Assembly (NCBI RefSeq): GCF_023343835.1 | Contig: NC_064438.1 | Span: 15,543,077 to 15,607,076 of the forward strand | From: Lagopus muta | Lineage: Eukaryota; Chordata; Aves; Galliformes; Phasianidae | Direction: 5' to 3' | Length of the DNA: 64,000 nt | Shown: positions 38,796 to 52,998 of the stretch, piece after piece | Layout: each line of letters opens with the position of its first letter | Position numbering within the stretch: the stretch's first letter is position 1 | The notes under the pieces: generated by a model | Databases searched by the model: none | What the model was told of the DNA's origin: nothing | What the model saw: only the letters and a program-made list of their open reading frames with translations | Translations under genes and position numbers: made by a program

Positions 38796-41700
38796 TGTGT
38801 GTTTTATGAAATATAATCATTTGTATACATAAAATGTTGAACTAGAGGAAGCCTCTGCCTGTAGCCTTCCTGTAGTTGCTGGATCAAGTTAAGCATATGC
38901 TTTCATCTCACCATTTCCTTGCACTGGTTGTTTTGAGGTTAGAAATACCATTAAATTAAAAATACAGTGCTTGATGCTAGGCAGTCAGGAGGGGTTAGAA
39001 ACAGACCAAAGTTCTGTGTTCCAGCAACAGCACAGGGGATGTTTGTTTGATAAGAATAAGGCATTACTCTTAGTAGCTTGCAGAGCTAGGGAGCTCATTT
39101 TTTCACTGCAGCTGAAGTCAGCCTATAGTCTATACCCCAATTTTTAACAAAACACTGACAGTTGTATCACAGAAAACAGTAAATCAGGTGGAGCAGTGCT
39201 CTTCACTTAGGTAAAATATGGCTGAGCATTCCCACTGAAGGCAATGGATGTGAGAATTTACGCATGTTACTGTGAACAGGATCAAAGTCTTGCCAAACAC
39301 CTGCACTGCTTTGTAGCTGGTATGCGTGCAAGCTTCCTGCTTGTCAGTCATTTCATTGGCTTCACGTAGGACTGTACATGCAGTGTGGAGCTGCCTGGCC
39401 CTGTGCTCTCCTAGTGGAAGGGGTCCTGCTGCAAGGCAGCCACTGACCCTGCCCTTTTCCTCAGCTTTTTATTGCACTGTCAGCCAAAGGCTGGACCACA
39501 TCCTGTATTACTGCCTGACGTCTAGAAAAAGCATTATTCTCAGTAGTGTCTACAAACACATGAGCTTATCTTGCCACAAAGTGCAGGAGGCCACTTTTAC
39601 ATCTGTGCACATTCAGGATTCCATTTAAATGCAGTATCAGCCTGGATGCAAATACAGGACAAATCATAGTTACACAGCCTTGTAGAAAACCGGCTGAGAG
39701 AGATGATAATTCTTTAACTTGCAGCCTGCTGTTGTTTTGGTTCAGTTAAAATCTCAGTGGTCAAATTTAGGTGCTGGGTAAAAGGTGTCTGGATTGTTTT
39801 CTTTAGTTTGAGAACTATAAAGAAGCTGGTTCTAAAAACCCGCCTTTCCACTGATGCTATTTAGTATGCTTACTGGGTCAGACTTCTATGCACAAACCTT
39901 AAAAACAGACTGTCTCAAAAAGAACACTTACAGGACAGTTTGCCTTTGGCTATAGCTATTACCCCACCAATCTTTACACTTGAACTTACTTTTCAATTTA
40001 TTACAATGGGATAGTGGGTAAGTTTTCTCATATTCAGCAGTTCTTCTGCAAAGACACTAAAACCACAAGCTTTAGCCTAATGCAAAGAGAATTTAACAAT
40101 TCTAGTATTTGTTTCACTTTATTGGATAGCTTTTGTTCTGCGTGACTGCCATATTATCTAGCAAAATGCACTGACAAAAAAACAACCCACTTCTCTTTCA
40201 GGCTGTTTTTTAAAAGGGACTCTATGAAATATAAGATGACCTTTCCCAGCTGAACTCCTGTAGGACTTTTCCACCTTACAGTGGAGCGTTACATGGAGAT
40301 ACGTGTTAACTTGCTCACAGAAAGCTCCAAATGCCAGCATCAGCTTACCTGCATTTGTCCACAGAATGGTACTGAGACAGCACAGCAGCTCAGACTGCTG
40401 CCTTCAACTGAGGCAGCCGTGCATCAGTGCCAAAGGATGGGATTAGAAAGCCAACAGTACTTCGTTTCTCGCTCTAAAAACAATTTTCTAATCTCGTTTT
40501 CTGCTTCAGAATAACAAGATTCATCCCAAAGCAGATACCAGCACAAGATTAAGTTACTTGATAAGAAAAGCTGTGGCTCTTAAACGTTATAATGAAGAAG
40601 CAGTTTGCAAGAACAAAGCAGGCTTCATTCAGAGTTTCTAAGGAAAAAGCAGCTTGGTTGCTCTTACTACTGTTTCTCAGACAGTAGTGCTGGGATGCCA
40701 ACAACACCCACTCTGATAGCACTGCACCAACCAGCTTTTACACAAGGAGCAGCAAATAAGAGCAAGTAGCAGGACTAAGTCAGAGCCAGCATTAGTATCT
40801 CTCCCAGCAGCAAACAACAACCTGTCTGCATTGCTCCTTTTCTAAGTGCAGCATTGGCCAAAAAGCCATTTCTGCAATGTGGCTGAGCAACTGCTTCATC
40901 ATGTCTGCATTAAAGGTTTTCTCAGGAGTTTTGTCATTGAGTTGGTCGGGAGCAGAAGTAGATTTTTTTTTAATAATACTCCGTGATTTTTTCATTGGAT
41001 TTCTATAAATCTCAGCTTTCACCTTTGCTGTTTAGTAACTAAGAAAGTAACTCCCTTTTCACTGTCACTTCTTCCATGCTTGTTTCTGTAGCTGTTAATA
41101 ACAGAAGTGTATTGCATCTGCTTCCCAACCTGCCACAGCTCTGTGAGAAGAGCCATTAGAAATGCTCACAATGACACTTTTTAAAGCTAATGAAAAAGAC
41201 ACATGCACAGACACAAGAGAAAGAAAAAAAAAATCATCATCTTGGCTTCCTCTGAATCAGTCCAAAAAGGAGACCTTAGCAGAATGAAGAGCAGAAGGAA
41301 AAGAGAGAGAGAAAGCGTACCAAATGCACAGCAGCTACTCTGCAGTTGCTTGTTCGTTTTATATATGAAGCATTTCAGAAATTTCTCAACCTGGTTGTGA
41401 AAGACTGTTGTAGGGATCACGTTCACTTTGTATTGGCAAAGAAAGAAGCGCAGTCAGAAGGGAGGAACCACAACCACTGGGATATCTGCCTCTCTGGGGC
41501 ACAGGAGAGGCTCAGGCACTTCTACATCACTGTCCTATAAAAACCAAAGTCGTGCCTGATTAGTACATGATATGGGATGGGGTCAAAGCACAGGTGAATC
41601 TCTTCATAGAGTCCAACTCCCTGTTTCTACCCAAAGTCTCAGCACTACGTTATCTGTGTGCTTGGAAAGCTTTACATTTCTATAAATGGCAGTTTAAAAT

Positions 41701-44050
41701 AAAAAATAAATTAAAAGATAAACTTAATCATCATTATGGGCTAATCCAAAGGAAGGTCAGTACTTCACAACAAGTCTCAAGCTTTCTATTCCAAAAAGAG
41801 TGGAGGCCACTGCGGAGGGCCCAAGCCCAGGCGATATACTGAGAGAGGTATGCTGGGTTTTGTCCTTCTCATGCCCTTTCCCCAGTCCCAGTCCTGAATT
41901 GGATGCTGAAGCCTGAATTCTCATATATGCTTCTTCTATGTGAATAAAAATAAAAGATCTGAAAATCATCATTACAGTCAATGCACAGCCCTGTAGCTGT
42001 AAGTTTCCATAGAGATGCCTAACTTGCCATGTAGCTGCAAGTCTGTTTTATTGGTAACAAACTATGAGGATCTAAACCACAAGCTGCCTCTTTTCCAGCA
42101 AATAGTTCTACAAGAGAAAACAGTCTCCACAGAAAGGGAGAAGGAAACCACCACAGTTTATTTGCTTCCAAAAGAGCAGCCCAATTCTAAGCATTTTCTA
42201 ACTTCAACACTGAACCTAGTAAGCAACTGGCTCTTGTAGTCAGCCTCTTCTCTGAGCACAATTTGAGCTTTAGTTAGGCAAGATTTTCTTACTCCTGCCA
42301 CTGCTCTGATGAGACATCTCCAAAATAACACTGCTCCCACCTGGCTCCCACTGCCCAGATGATGAGCGCAGTTTTGATTTCCACTTCAACATATCAGCAT
42401 CATTGCTTACATAGTGGGTTTGTTTTCAGCTTCAGTTCATATTCAGCTTCGCTCGCCAGCAAGAAGGCATTTTTAATTCTTCAACAGGAACAGCACAATG
42501 GAGAGATTTGGAAACCAAAGACTAAGGGCATGTTGGCTTTGCCGCGCTACGTGGTTTGATGTGTTGCCCACTGAAGTCTGTGGGAGCCTTTTCATTAATT
42601 TCAATGGGATTTCAAATGGTCTGATAGCATGTGGTGCCTTAAACCACCTAAAGTCCAGGATTAATTTGTTTTATTATGTTCTGCTAAGGAGAGCTGTTGG
42701 AGGTGCCCAAAACTTAGATATCTGCTCAAACAGCTTCCAGACCGTGCTGCAGACCTCAGCCTCGTGTGCCTCAAGCATATAAGACCATAGAAAAAATACA
42801 AAAGTTAACAAGTTATCCTTGGCTTCAGCAACTCTGGTCACCTGGGGAGAGCTGCAGGGCAATTGGTTGTGCTTCAGGCTAGTGCTGGGAAACAGTATGA
42901 CATTTCCATGGGAGCAGCAAACCCTCATCTATTTCTCCTAACACTCTTCTGTAGAAATATAGCCAAGACATGCAGAGAGCAATGAGTATTCTAGCCTCAC
43001 TCTTATTTCTACTCCACGTCTTTCAGACTATTGGTCACAAGTTTTGGTGACCTACATCTTGGTTTGACCTACAGGTCACATATAGCTGAGGACACAGAGC
43101 CCCTGAGTTTCCCCACATTTTCCTTCCCAGTATAACTGCTCTCCACAGGCTGTATCAAACATCATGTCTTGTAACAGCCAAGTTAGAAAATTCACGCAGA
43201 AAAGTCTTTCATTTATCCCTCCCAAATACGAAGCAAGTGTTTTATTAAAAAGGGCTCATAATTTTCTGCTTTCAGGAGCTGAATAAATAGCGATCAAAGA
43301 AAGGCATGGAGCAGCTGACTAAAAGCTAAAAGCACAAATACTTTGGGGAATGCAAGAAACTAGCAGTTAACAACAGACTTCAAAACAACAACCCCAGAGG
43401 CTGTGGTGAAGACTTTCCATAGGTACTAATGATTTTGAATTAACCCATGTCTCACCGCACAGGTTTGATCTTAGAGATAGGAAGAACAAATGCTCAATAC
43501 CCACTCCAGAAATCAGACCTTCTCCTTTTAAAAGCACATGTAATTTGGCGCATTCAAAGCAATGAACTGCTTTAAAACACAGAACGAATCCGTGTCTTTG
43601 TGGACTGAGGTCAAGCAGCAGTACAGCTGTGCTCAGCACCCACCATCTGTAGCTGACCTTTCTCAAACTGCTGCCTCCCTTGGTTGACCACAGTGCTATC
43701 CACAAGCTTCAAATTACTTTGGAGATTAAGTGAAATGTCACCGTCCTTACCGACATCTCTCTGGGGACAATGGGAATCCCTTCTCCATGGTGTGCATCAG
43801 ATCCATCCCATCCCACTGTCTTGCCTACCTGGGCTCATCACATCAGCAGACTCCCCTTTGCCCATCCCTGTGTAACATCACTGCTCATGTCCTTACAGTG
43901 TTTATTTAGAGACAAGCCTTAGGAAGAATATATACATCTGTGACTCAAGCCTGCCACTAGTATACAACTCGGTTTCCCTGCCTGAGATGATACCCATTCT
44001 GCCCTTCAGAATCAGCAGAAATGGGCAGGAATGAAATATATGGAACATAA

Positions 44051-44065
44051 ATATATATATATATA
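44051..44065 (+). repeat. (AT)n microsatellite
   Basis: A short perfect AT run in intergenic DNA between POLR2L and CD151. Confidence 0.85.
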
Positions 44066-44931
44066 ATTATTTTTTTCCAAAGCTCTGCTTGTCTGTGGGC
44101 AGGTCAAAGACCAGCAGTATCAATGTCCCCAGTGATTCAGCAAGTACAAGAACGCAGCTAAACCCCAAAAGTCCAACTATCTCCAGCTATTTAGTCAAAG
44201 CTACCTCCAAATTCTTCCTCCCCCAGACCCTTTTTTGGCCTGTTTAACTAAACCTTCTTCCCTACGGCGCTGCGTGTGAAGGCGCACTCCTTCCTAGACA
44301 GCAGTGGGAGAGCAAAAGGAGAAAAAGTCCAGTTAATGGAAAAACACGATGAATGGTAATCAGAGCAGTGACAACCACGTGAAAGTATTGATCGGCCGCT
44401 ACAGACCAGCTAACAGGGCTCTGCCCAACTGTTTATCAATACAATCGTGGTTTGTGATACAGCACAGCCCTCAAGCTTGCTGTTTACAAAGAAAGTGGAA
44501 GTTCAGAGCTTTTGTAATTGAATTTATAAACTTATACACAGCAATGGAATACCTAATGCCTGGGCTGCAAGTTTAAAAACAAAAGCAAGAAGATGAGTGC
44601 TGCACTCAGCTGTAGGCCTTTCCTAGTAACGAGCTGTGCAGCCAAAGCAATTACAAACTTTATTTTTTTAAAGGAGCAATAGCAGTTTGACCAGGAGGTC
44701 TTCCTCCAGGAACGATCTTGTAAATGAAAGCATTAAGCTTCTAACGGGTTGAGTGCTTCAGATCATTACAGAGATGGCCTCCAGCTCCACACTTCACTAG
44801 CTTGATTTTTTTGTTGTTAATTTCACTGACAAAAGCAGCTTGAAGGACCTCCCTGCTTTGGACCCACTCAGTGTTAAATGCAGCCTAGACAAGTGGCTGC
44901 CTTTCTCCATTGAACAGCATTTTTCAAAAGG

Positions 44932-44960
<29 letters not shown>
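44932..44960 (+). repeat. Poly-A tract, 29 bp
   Basis: There are 29 uninterrupted A residues. No retrogene or recognisable retroelement is seen directly upstream. Confidence 0.95.
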
Positions 44961-44964
<4 letters not shown>

Positions 44965-47900
44965 TAATTAAATTCTGTTGATGAATAATTGCTTGTAATA
45001 AATAAAGAGAAACAAATGCCATTGGCCTCAACAGCTTCCATCACTGCTTCTGAACAAAGCGAATGCCATGTGCTGCAGGAGCTGGGAGCAGTGACACATG
45101 GATAAGTTCCCGTTTTGAATGCAGCTGGAATTATCCCTCAGCTCCCAGTGGCTGAGCAATGGCCAGCCAGGTCCAGGAGGCAAATTTGGGGTGCCAGAAG
45201 CAGAGCTGGAGCCTCCACCTGGAAGCCTGTACCTCCATCCAGGCCTCAGCTGAGGCAGATTTTCACAAGCAGAGCTCTTCCTTCTGTTGGAGGTTCTCAT
45301 AAACAACCCTCACCCTCCCTCCCAACACACCACCCCCACGTTTTCTCAACTTGAAACATCTGAAATTTATTCTGAACCCTGACAGTAATAAGCTGAGCGT
45401 ACCCAGACAGAGCTGCAGGCCTTCACTTCCAAGGGGAAGTCATATTGCATGCAAGGGTACAGCGAGATTGCAAACTTAAGCTGGTTATTTCTCACTTCCC
45501 TACTTTAAAAGCTACAATATTCAGGTAGCTTAAAGAAAAACAACCTTTGGATTTTGTCTGCTCATAAATCCATCACAACAGCCTGGGGGAAAACAGTAAA
45601 TAAGATATTGGAAGAAGAGCACAAGAGGCCAAAAGAAGAGCATCTTCCTCTCAGGGTGTGCTGTTTGCAACCAAAGCCAGGTACCAGGCTGTGATATTAG
45701 TGTATGGTATTGATTTGCTCTTAATCCGGAGAAATGCCCCTGTAATGAACTCTGCTGTGCCCTTAATGATTTCATATCGAAGGATGTTAGGTGCCTTGCT
45801 CATAACAGAGTAACAGCAATTCCAAAAATAGCAAGCCTCATAATAAAATGTTATTGAGGAGCCTGAATTTCAATATAAAAGGGACTCTGCTGTACTCAAG
45901 GGCTTACTAGATACAAATGCATACTTTAAAAAGTTGTATTAAAGTCACGTTGAGGTAGAGGCAACATGAAATGATGCTTCAGGAAGCAGCTGAGCTCAAG
46001 GTCCCCTGCTCCACAGCCAGCCCTGCTGGTTGGGCACTGCCAACCCTATGGGCACCTCCAGGCCCTGCTGGCTCTCCTGCCACCTGAACACCACCTGTTT
46101 CTGCTTGACTGCTCCCACCCATCATTTTGGGCCACTGGAGCCCAGGGTACAGGAGCTGTGGAGTTATCACTTGAGGTGCTTCTCAGCACATCCCAGCCCT
46201 GACAGGAGAGGACATGGAGACAAGGCCTCTGTGTTCCCCCTCCATGGCTGCCCTCTGCCACCTGCACATTAGAGATGAAAGAAGCAGAAACAAAATGAGC
46301 TCTCATCAGAGTGAGAACAGCATCTGGGGTGCCTAAAGACACCTACAGCTCAGTCATCTCTCTGAGGTGGTTTTGGCAGATGTCTCTCCTGTTGCTCCCA
46401 GGTTCAGTCAGGTATCCTAGCCTTGGGCTGGAATAGGGCTTATTTTCTTCATAGTGGCTGGTGTGAACCATGTTTTGGACTTAGGATGAGAATCACGTTG
46501 ATAACACTCTGATGTTTTGTTGAGCAATGCTTAAAGTTAAGGACTTCTCAGCTGCCTGGTGAGGAACTGGGGGTGCACAACACATTCATTTGGGTTTGAT
46601 TAATGGACATAGCTTGCTTTTTTCACTTACCCTTTCTAAATCCATTTTCCTATCTACATTTTTGTCCAAATGCCATCTGAAAAGAAAGGTTTGCTCTTTT
46701 CTAGCTGTGCGATGAGACACAGCAAAGCTAGGCAGCTCCGACTCCTCTAAGCGCAGGCAGTGGCCCATTTCTCTTCATTCATCCTTATAGGTCACCATCA
46801 AATAGTCCCTGAAGCACTTCAACCTGTCCTGTTTCACACGTATCCTGTGTCCCCCTCAGCTCAAGCATGGATCCCCAGAATGCCAGGCCCTCCTGAGAGC
46901 CTGCTCTGGCCTTCAAATAACTCTCACCCACTGACTGGTTTCATTAAGAGCAATTAGGGATATCTCTGCCACTTGCACCAGGGCAAGGGGTGGGAGCAAT
47001 TAGCTGCAGGAAACAGGAGGTTGAACATTTGCCTCCTGTGAATCCCACAAGGGAGATCAGAACTTGGCTCATAAGGTTATCTAGGAGCAGGGATGTAGGC
47101 TGGAAAAAGCCATTAGCTCAACTATCTCTAATAATTGCCTTAATTGCAGGCAGTTGAGGTGAGCTGAAGAGCCCAGAGCTCCTGGGTTGCACACTTGGCT
47201 GCTTCCAGGCTCCTTTCCTGAGAAAAGCAGCACAGTCCTGCTGGCAGAGTGACCCTATTCTGAGCCATCCCCGTCCCTGGGAAGATGACCAGCTAAACCC
47301 TAAACTCTCCTTTTCCTCCAGACCAGCTCCTGAACTCCCTTTCGTTGTTCCTGTGATTTCCCAGGAGCTCACTGGTGCTCTTGGACCCAGGGAGGGCTCT
47401 GAACCCTAAAGCAGTGAAACAACAGCAGCTTCTCCAGCGGTGCGTGGAGAGCAGAATTTATTTGTGCCCGTGTTCCAGAAACCTTAGCTGAAGTAGCAAG
47501 ATTGACTTTATGTGAAGCTACAGCTTACGCAATGGAGCAAAACCAGAAGAAATTGCTGATGCTAAAGCAGAGGCAGCAGTTAGGCATGGATTTGAGTCTC
47601 CCATTGATAGCTTTAGGAGCGCAGCAGTTTTGCGGGGTAATATCTGCTTTGGAGCAAGATGTCTATTGCTGAACCAGGGCTGTGCAGCGTGGCACAGCTT
47701 GTACAGGCAGCAAAAAGAGGTTTGCAACATAAGGAGACAAGGAAGAGAAAATATGATCAACTCTGCATGTGCAAAGGGGAAAAACAAGAGGCACAGAGAG
47801 CCCACGTGCTTGGTCTGTCATTTCAACAGCCCCATTTGGTGCCAATAACTACAGCAAGTGAATGGTAAAATACAGTTCAATTTGTGTGGGTTTTTTTTTG

Positions 47901-50857
47901 TTTGTTTCATTGGGGTTTTTTTGGTTGAAAACTGTATTTCATACATAAGGAGCTTTGTGATTCTGTTTTTTAAGGCTCACTCCCTGCTCTGCATTGTTGA
48001 ACATGGAGAGCGGGCCAAACCTCAGAAATGGGGTTTTATCAACAATTCTGTCACAGCTGCCAGATAGAGCCCAAACAGCTGAATCATTCATGAGCCCATC
48101 AGCAAAGGAAACAGCAGGTCAGCCCTGAATTGAATGCTATTAAAAACTTTTGTTAAAGTCCTGGAAGAGAGCAGTGGGAGAAGGTAAGAGAGGGAAAAGG
48201 AAATAAATTATAAATATTGATCACATTTGTGGATTGGGACAGACCTGCAAGGACAGAAAGCACAAAGAAGGATAAATTGAGAATTAGGCTGAGATGTCTC
48301 AAAGAGTTGGGTGTTTAAGTGGGACCAGATTTGATTTAGCTAAATATCAAATAATGCCTGGCAGCGCTCAGCAAGCAGAGGGACGATGTGGGGAGAGGAG
48401 CCAGCTGTGGGCACAAGGGACACAGAGGACACAGACACCTGGGGCTTACCTGGGGTTTGCTGCAGCCTTGCACAAGCCCTTGGAGAATCACTGCAGGGCC
48501 ATGGAACACCCATCCTTCTGCCCACCCCTCAAGTGTCATTCACTTCTCCCAGCAGAGGCAGCCCCCAACCCTTAGCCCAGTGGCTGGTAATCATTTCTTA
48601 CTGTAGAGCACTGCAGCCCCAGATGGGCAGTGAGTAATCAAAGCACATAAAGTGATGTGAGAAAAACAACCAGGCAATAAAGTCTGCTCGGGAAGGTTAA
48701 AAGAGGATTAACCAGGCAGTTCTTGGAGGAAAGAGGGTGCTTTATCACAGCTGAAGTATGTGCTGGGAATGTGGTGTGCAGCCAAGTGTTTCCTGCTGCA
48801 TGAGCTCGGTCACTGCCTCAGTTTCCCTCGTAGAAAAAAGCAAGAGACTCAAGCTTTCATCCTGACATCCTGCAGAAAGGGCTGCTTGGGTGGGAATAGG
48901 GACATCTGGGGCCTCCTCTCCTTCACTGCAAGGGAGGAGGAGGCTTTGTTGATGTGGTATGTGGGTGCCAGCATTCAGTCCTGCTTGAGGCAGCTTGTCT
49001 CTGCTCAGTGCTGTGACAGGGAGCAGCACAGAGATCCCACAGGAGCAGAGCAGCCATCAGCTTCTCCCAGGGGTGTGCACACATGGGTACAGCTGAGACA
49101 AGGGGACAGATGTACCGTGAGGATTTAAAGAGGCTGCAGGGCCAGATGCTATGCAGAAACACCAGCAGCAAGCTCACAGCTGCCCCCACTACAGTCTTCA
49201 GTTGCCCCATAACTGGGGGAAGGAGGCTGCTTGTGAGCAGGCACCTGGGCTTGTAGCACAGCAGCAAGCTCAGACCCATTGACATAAGAGCACTCAGGAC
49301 TATGAGGGCCATCTTGCATCAAGGGCAATTGAAGCAAGGCTATGCCCATTAGGATCATTTTATTCTGCTGTGAGAGCTACTAAGTAGAGAAAAAGCACGG
49401 AATAAGGGGAGCAAATGGGCAGTCTCCTGGCACGGAGCATGGTTTAGTGTCTGTCCTTCTGGGGAGACTTCACAGCAGGAAAGGAGAGGCTATGTCCCTG
49501 TGTCATTTCCCAAGTGCAGCACATTTGTCGCATCTAGTGATGGAGGACATTACCATCTTCCTGTGCTCCTCTCTTTCCCCCACTGCAGCTTTGCTCAACC
49601 CCACAGGGAAATGAGGAAATTACAACCACTGCCAAAGGCAGGCTTGAGAAACAGCAAAGAAAAGGGCACCAACAGCACTTTGAGAACAAAAAATCCTCCC
49701 AGGTCTATGACCTGGCTTGGGGTCAGCATCTTGTTTGAAACAGAGCAGAAATAGGGTGACTGCCACAGTCTGGGCTCTTACAGAAGCTGCCTGTTGTTCA
49801 GTCTGTTTTCTGGTTTATTCCCAGCAAAGCATACTGGCCCCCACAGCACCCCAGGGGAACACAGCACAGCTGCGCAGCCCAAATCTCCAGGTCCAAGGGG
49901 AAAGAAATCAGTGCTGATGCCCCAGGAGGAGGTAGCGCCCAAGGACCTGCGGCTGCTCAGCCCGTGGGGACACTGCACAGTCGTGACTGCAATCCCCTCA
50001 CAGACACTGCAGAAGCCAATTCAGAAAGAATGCAAGAAATGGCTTTTATGCAATTGCTTGATGAAAGACACCACGCCACAGCCTTTTCAGTTGTCATCCC
50101 ACAATAGTTGTGCCGAAGGGGGCTCATTTCCCTTTGGGAGTGAGACAGGGCAGCACGATCCACGCCGCACTCCTGGTGACACAGGGGAGCACAGGATGAG
50201 ACATGAGAACAGGGCCAAGGTCTGTGACCCACAGCCTTCTGTTGAAAGAGCACTGCTCTTTGCAGAATGCTGCAGCAGCCCTTCCTGAGGCTCTTCACGT
50301 GCTCACGATGTTCACCTTTCCATGTTATTTTCAGTGGCTGAGCACATTCTGTGGTTCTTTGCTTGGCTGCCAGGGATGGCAGTGAAAAGGCTGAGGCCTG
50401 GAGAATGAAGGCTCAACGGCACGAGGCTTGGTGTCACCACAGCTTTGCTGCTCTCTGAAGCGGCTGGAATTAGAGCCACCTGATTGCAGGAGCTAAATTA
50501 ACAGCGCTATGAATCCTGAGAGCCACCGAGTGGCCGTGCCCATCAGCTGCAGGCACCTCCATCGGCTGAATACAGGCATATTTCACATTTGTAATGAGTA
50601 AATTTCAGCCTTACATCAGCAAGGATAACAAAGGGCAGGCCTGCTGCCTTCTTCAAGTCTGTCACGCGAGGGGGAAATGACTACAGCACATTGTGTAGGG
50701 GAAACGCACAGCACAGCCCCACTCTTCCCGCAGGGCAGGATGCTGCTTCCACTGCTGAGGAACCCACATAACACACATGCTTCACGTTACCCTTTGGTTT
50801 TGCTACACAGAGTAAGTACAGAGCTTTATTTTTCTATTGGCCAGCAACTTAAATTGA

Positions 50858-50860
<3 letters not shown>

Positions 50861-50889
<29 letters not shown>
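50861..50889 (+). repeat. Poly-A tract, 29 bp
   Basis: There are 29 uninterrupted A residues, the same length as the tract at 44932. No parent retroelement is recognised upstream. Confidence 0.95.
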
Positions 50890-50890
<1 letters not shown>

Positions 50891-51793
50891 CAATGAATAT
50901 TATTATACAGAGAAAAAGTATAAAACAACTCAATGGACACAAGCCAGCTCTGTTCCTATCTCATTCTTCCAGGCTCATTCCTGGCCTCTCCCAGCCCTGC
51001 ACAATGCATTTCAAGGAAACAGGCAAAGGCACGTAAGAAGATACATGTAAGAATGTAGAAATATTGCTTCAAGCAACGTGCTCAATATTTTCCTCAGTTA
51101 GTAGTCAGCACTTGTCAGAAACTTGAATATAAAACAAGAAATAATTTAGAGATTTCTCCTTTAAATCATTACACAATAATTTAGATTTCTCTTCCCTCTT
51201 TCCCTTTGCTGTAGGACAACGGATACACCTCAGTTCCTCCACCTCTTTTTGCATTAGTGTTAGGGATTATTTCACGGTGCTCCTGTTGACGGGGGAGTTT
51301 CAGATTTACCTGCTCCGAATTTTAACTCGTCACCCTTCAGCCCCCTCTGAAGGACCAGTCTGGGATTGCTCTGTGCATCAAACCCTCCACAATGCTGCAA
51401 GACCCTTCAGGGCTCTGGGTGATTTTGCTGATGCGTGCTGCCAAGGCACCACCAAAAGTACAAGAGTGTGAGTAAATTACTTGGCTTATAGAAGGGTATT
51501 ATCTTCACTGCTTAGGAACCCCAAATCCCTACAGCCCTTTCTGCTTCACGGGTGCACAAAGCACATCAGGAAAGTGAAAATAAAATAATTCTGCTCTACC
51601 AAGCAGACTTCTTGATGAGAGCCCTTTCCAGGATGATTAGGAAGAAAATGTTCAAATCCCTCAGGACAGGAGAGGCTCCCGAGGTCCTACGAATTCAGAC
51701 TAAGACCTTGTTGGCATAACAGTGGCACCAATTCCACGGCAGCAGTCACATTTATGCCCTGTAGGTAGCCAGGATCCCAATGCAGAGATAACA

Positions 51794-51817
51794 TTTAATT
51801 AAATCTATTTAATTAAA
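51794..51817. repeat. Perfect AT-rich inverted repeat
   Basis: TTTAATTAAAT and its exact reverse complement ATTTAATTAAA are separated by CT. Each arm contains the homeodomain-type core TAATTA. It lies about 200 bp beyond the presumed CD151 poly(A) signal. Confidence 0.85.
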
Positions 51818-52030
51818 CAGACAGTTAAACCCAGCACTACCAATTTACCAAATACGCTGGAGCAACTGGGGGAAGCTGACTCTACTGTTTACTTCTGGGA
51901 TAGTCTGGAAAGTGGGCTTCCAGATCTCATTAAAGCCAGAAAACCCTCAGCTGATTAATGAGCTCTTTGGAGGCTGATACAACTTTTGTATATATTCATT
52001 TCCCACCCAAGAGAGACAAGCCTGGAGGTT

Positions 52031-52036
52031 TTTATT
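52031..52036 (-). terminator. Candidate main poly(A) signal of CD151
   Basis: On the - strand AATAAA lies about 960 bp after the CD151 stop codon. A T/G-rich stretch (cttgtctctcttgggtggg) follows about a dozen bases downstream. Together these fit a cleavage site and would give a 3' UTR of roughly 1 kb. Confidence 0.5.
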
Positions 52037-52998
52037 AGAGCATCAAGCCCAGCCCAGGGTGTCTCTCAACATGTAAGAGATGTGATGAGGCATTCCCACT
52101 AACCAAACAGGCCAAAGGGTAGCTTGATATGTCAGCTCCACTGACCAGCTCTTCACCAAATCACAGCAGGGGACAGGCCTTTGAGCTTTCTCATTCGCAC
52201 TGGAAGCCACTAAATAAAAAAGACTAGACCCAAAAGAATTAGAAAGCAGTCCAATGTCTTTGGCTCTAGAATTGCTAGGTGGCAAAAGGCTTCTTGTGGC
52301 TCCTAATGGCACTGCGTTGCAGGGAAGCTTCAAGGAAGAGGAGGAAGGATTGCTGAGAAATACTAAGGCACCCAGATCTTGACAATATTAGAGCTGCAAC
52401 AAGATTTCAGCTGTATCAAGATGTGCTCCTGATCAGCACAGAGAGCAATTCCTGCCCCACACAACCAGACAGGCATCTTCTCAGGTGGAGAACAGCTGTG
52501 TTAGGACATCAGTGCACAGGCTGGGGGGAGAATGACAAATTTTCTGTGTCTGAGAGATTCGAATCTGGTTCCAGCTCAGCGCAGAAACATCATCTGTCCT
52601 CACAGTCAACGCCCAGCTCTGCTGAGCCACTTCTCAAAAAGCAAACTGTGGTTCCTGTGTAGCATCCCAATACTTTCACGCTAGCTCAGGAAGAGCCCCA
52701 GGAGAAATGGCCCTAGATAAATCTTGCCTTCTAGTTACATCAAGGGACTGTTTTGCTAAAGCTTCTAGCAGAAGATCCACAACTCTTCTGTTTCTTGACA
52801 GTGAAGAGGACCTGCTGAATTCCTGGCTGCCTTGTGCACAACGAGGAGGGTGACTTTCCCCAGAAGGGGCAGGTAAGGCATTTAATTAGAGAGAAGTCCT
52901 CAGGTTGCAGACACTTCTGTGGTGGTAGTGGAGGGTGGTGAGGTTGGCAGGCACTAAGGGAAGTGGCAGAGGGGGAGCTGACAGAGTTCCCACAGCTA
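52037..52998 (-). other. CD151: Presumed CD151 3' UTR
   Basis: This is the sequence between the stop codon and the best poly(A) signal. It has no coding similarity I recognise. The extent is inferred from the poly(A) hexamer only. Confidence 0.45.
52881..52886 (-). terminator. Alternative early poly(A) signal of CD151 (ATTAAA)
   Basis: The common variant hexamer ATTAAA occurs on the - strand about 115 bp after the stop codon. It could give a short 3' UTR, but it is weaker than the AATAAA further downstream. Confidence 0.25.

Larger units (their letters stand above)
38800..52030. other. Intergenic region between POLR2L and CD151
   Basis: Both genes point into this 13-kb stretch. It is more GC-rich around 46,000-49,400 than elsewhere. 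The longest open frame (164 codons, 49794-50288, +) has no recognisable domain. No exon, tRNA or full mobile element was recognised. It carries the two 29-bp poly-A tracts, one AT microsatellite and the AT-rich inverted repeat. Confidence 0.6.

Noticed and set aside
49794..50288. 164-codon open frame on the + strand between POLR2L and CD151
   Set aside because: No family match that I can recognise and no signs of splice sites or a poly(A) signal tied to it. Likely chance in a GC-richer patch.
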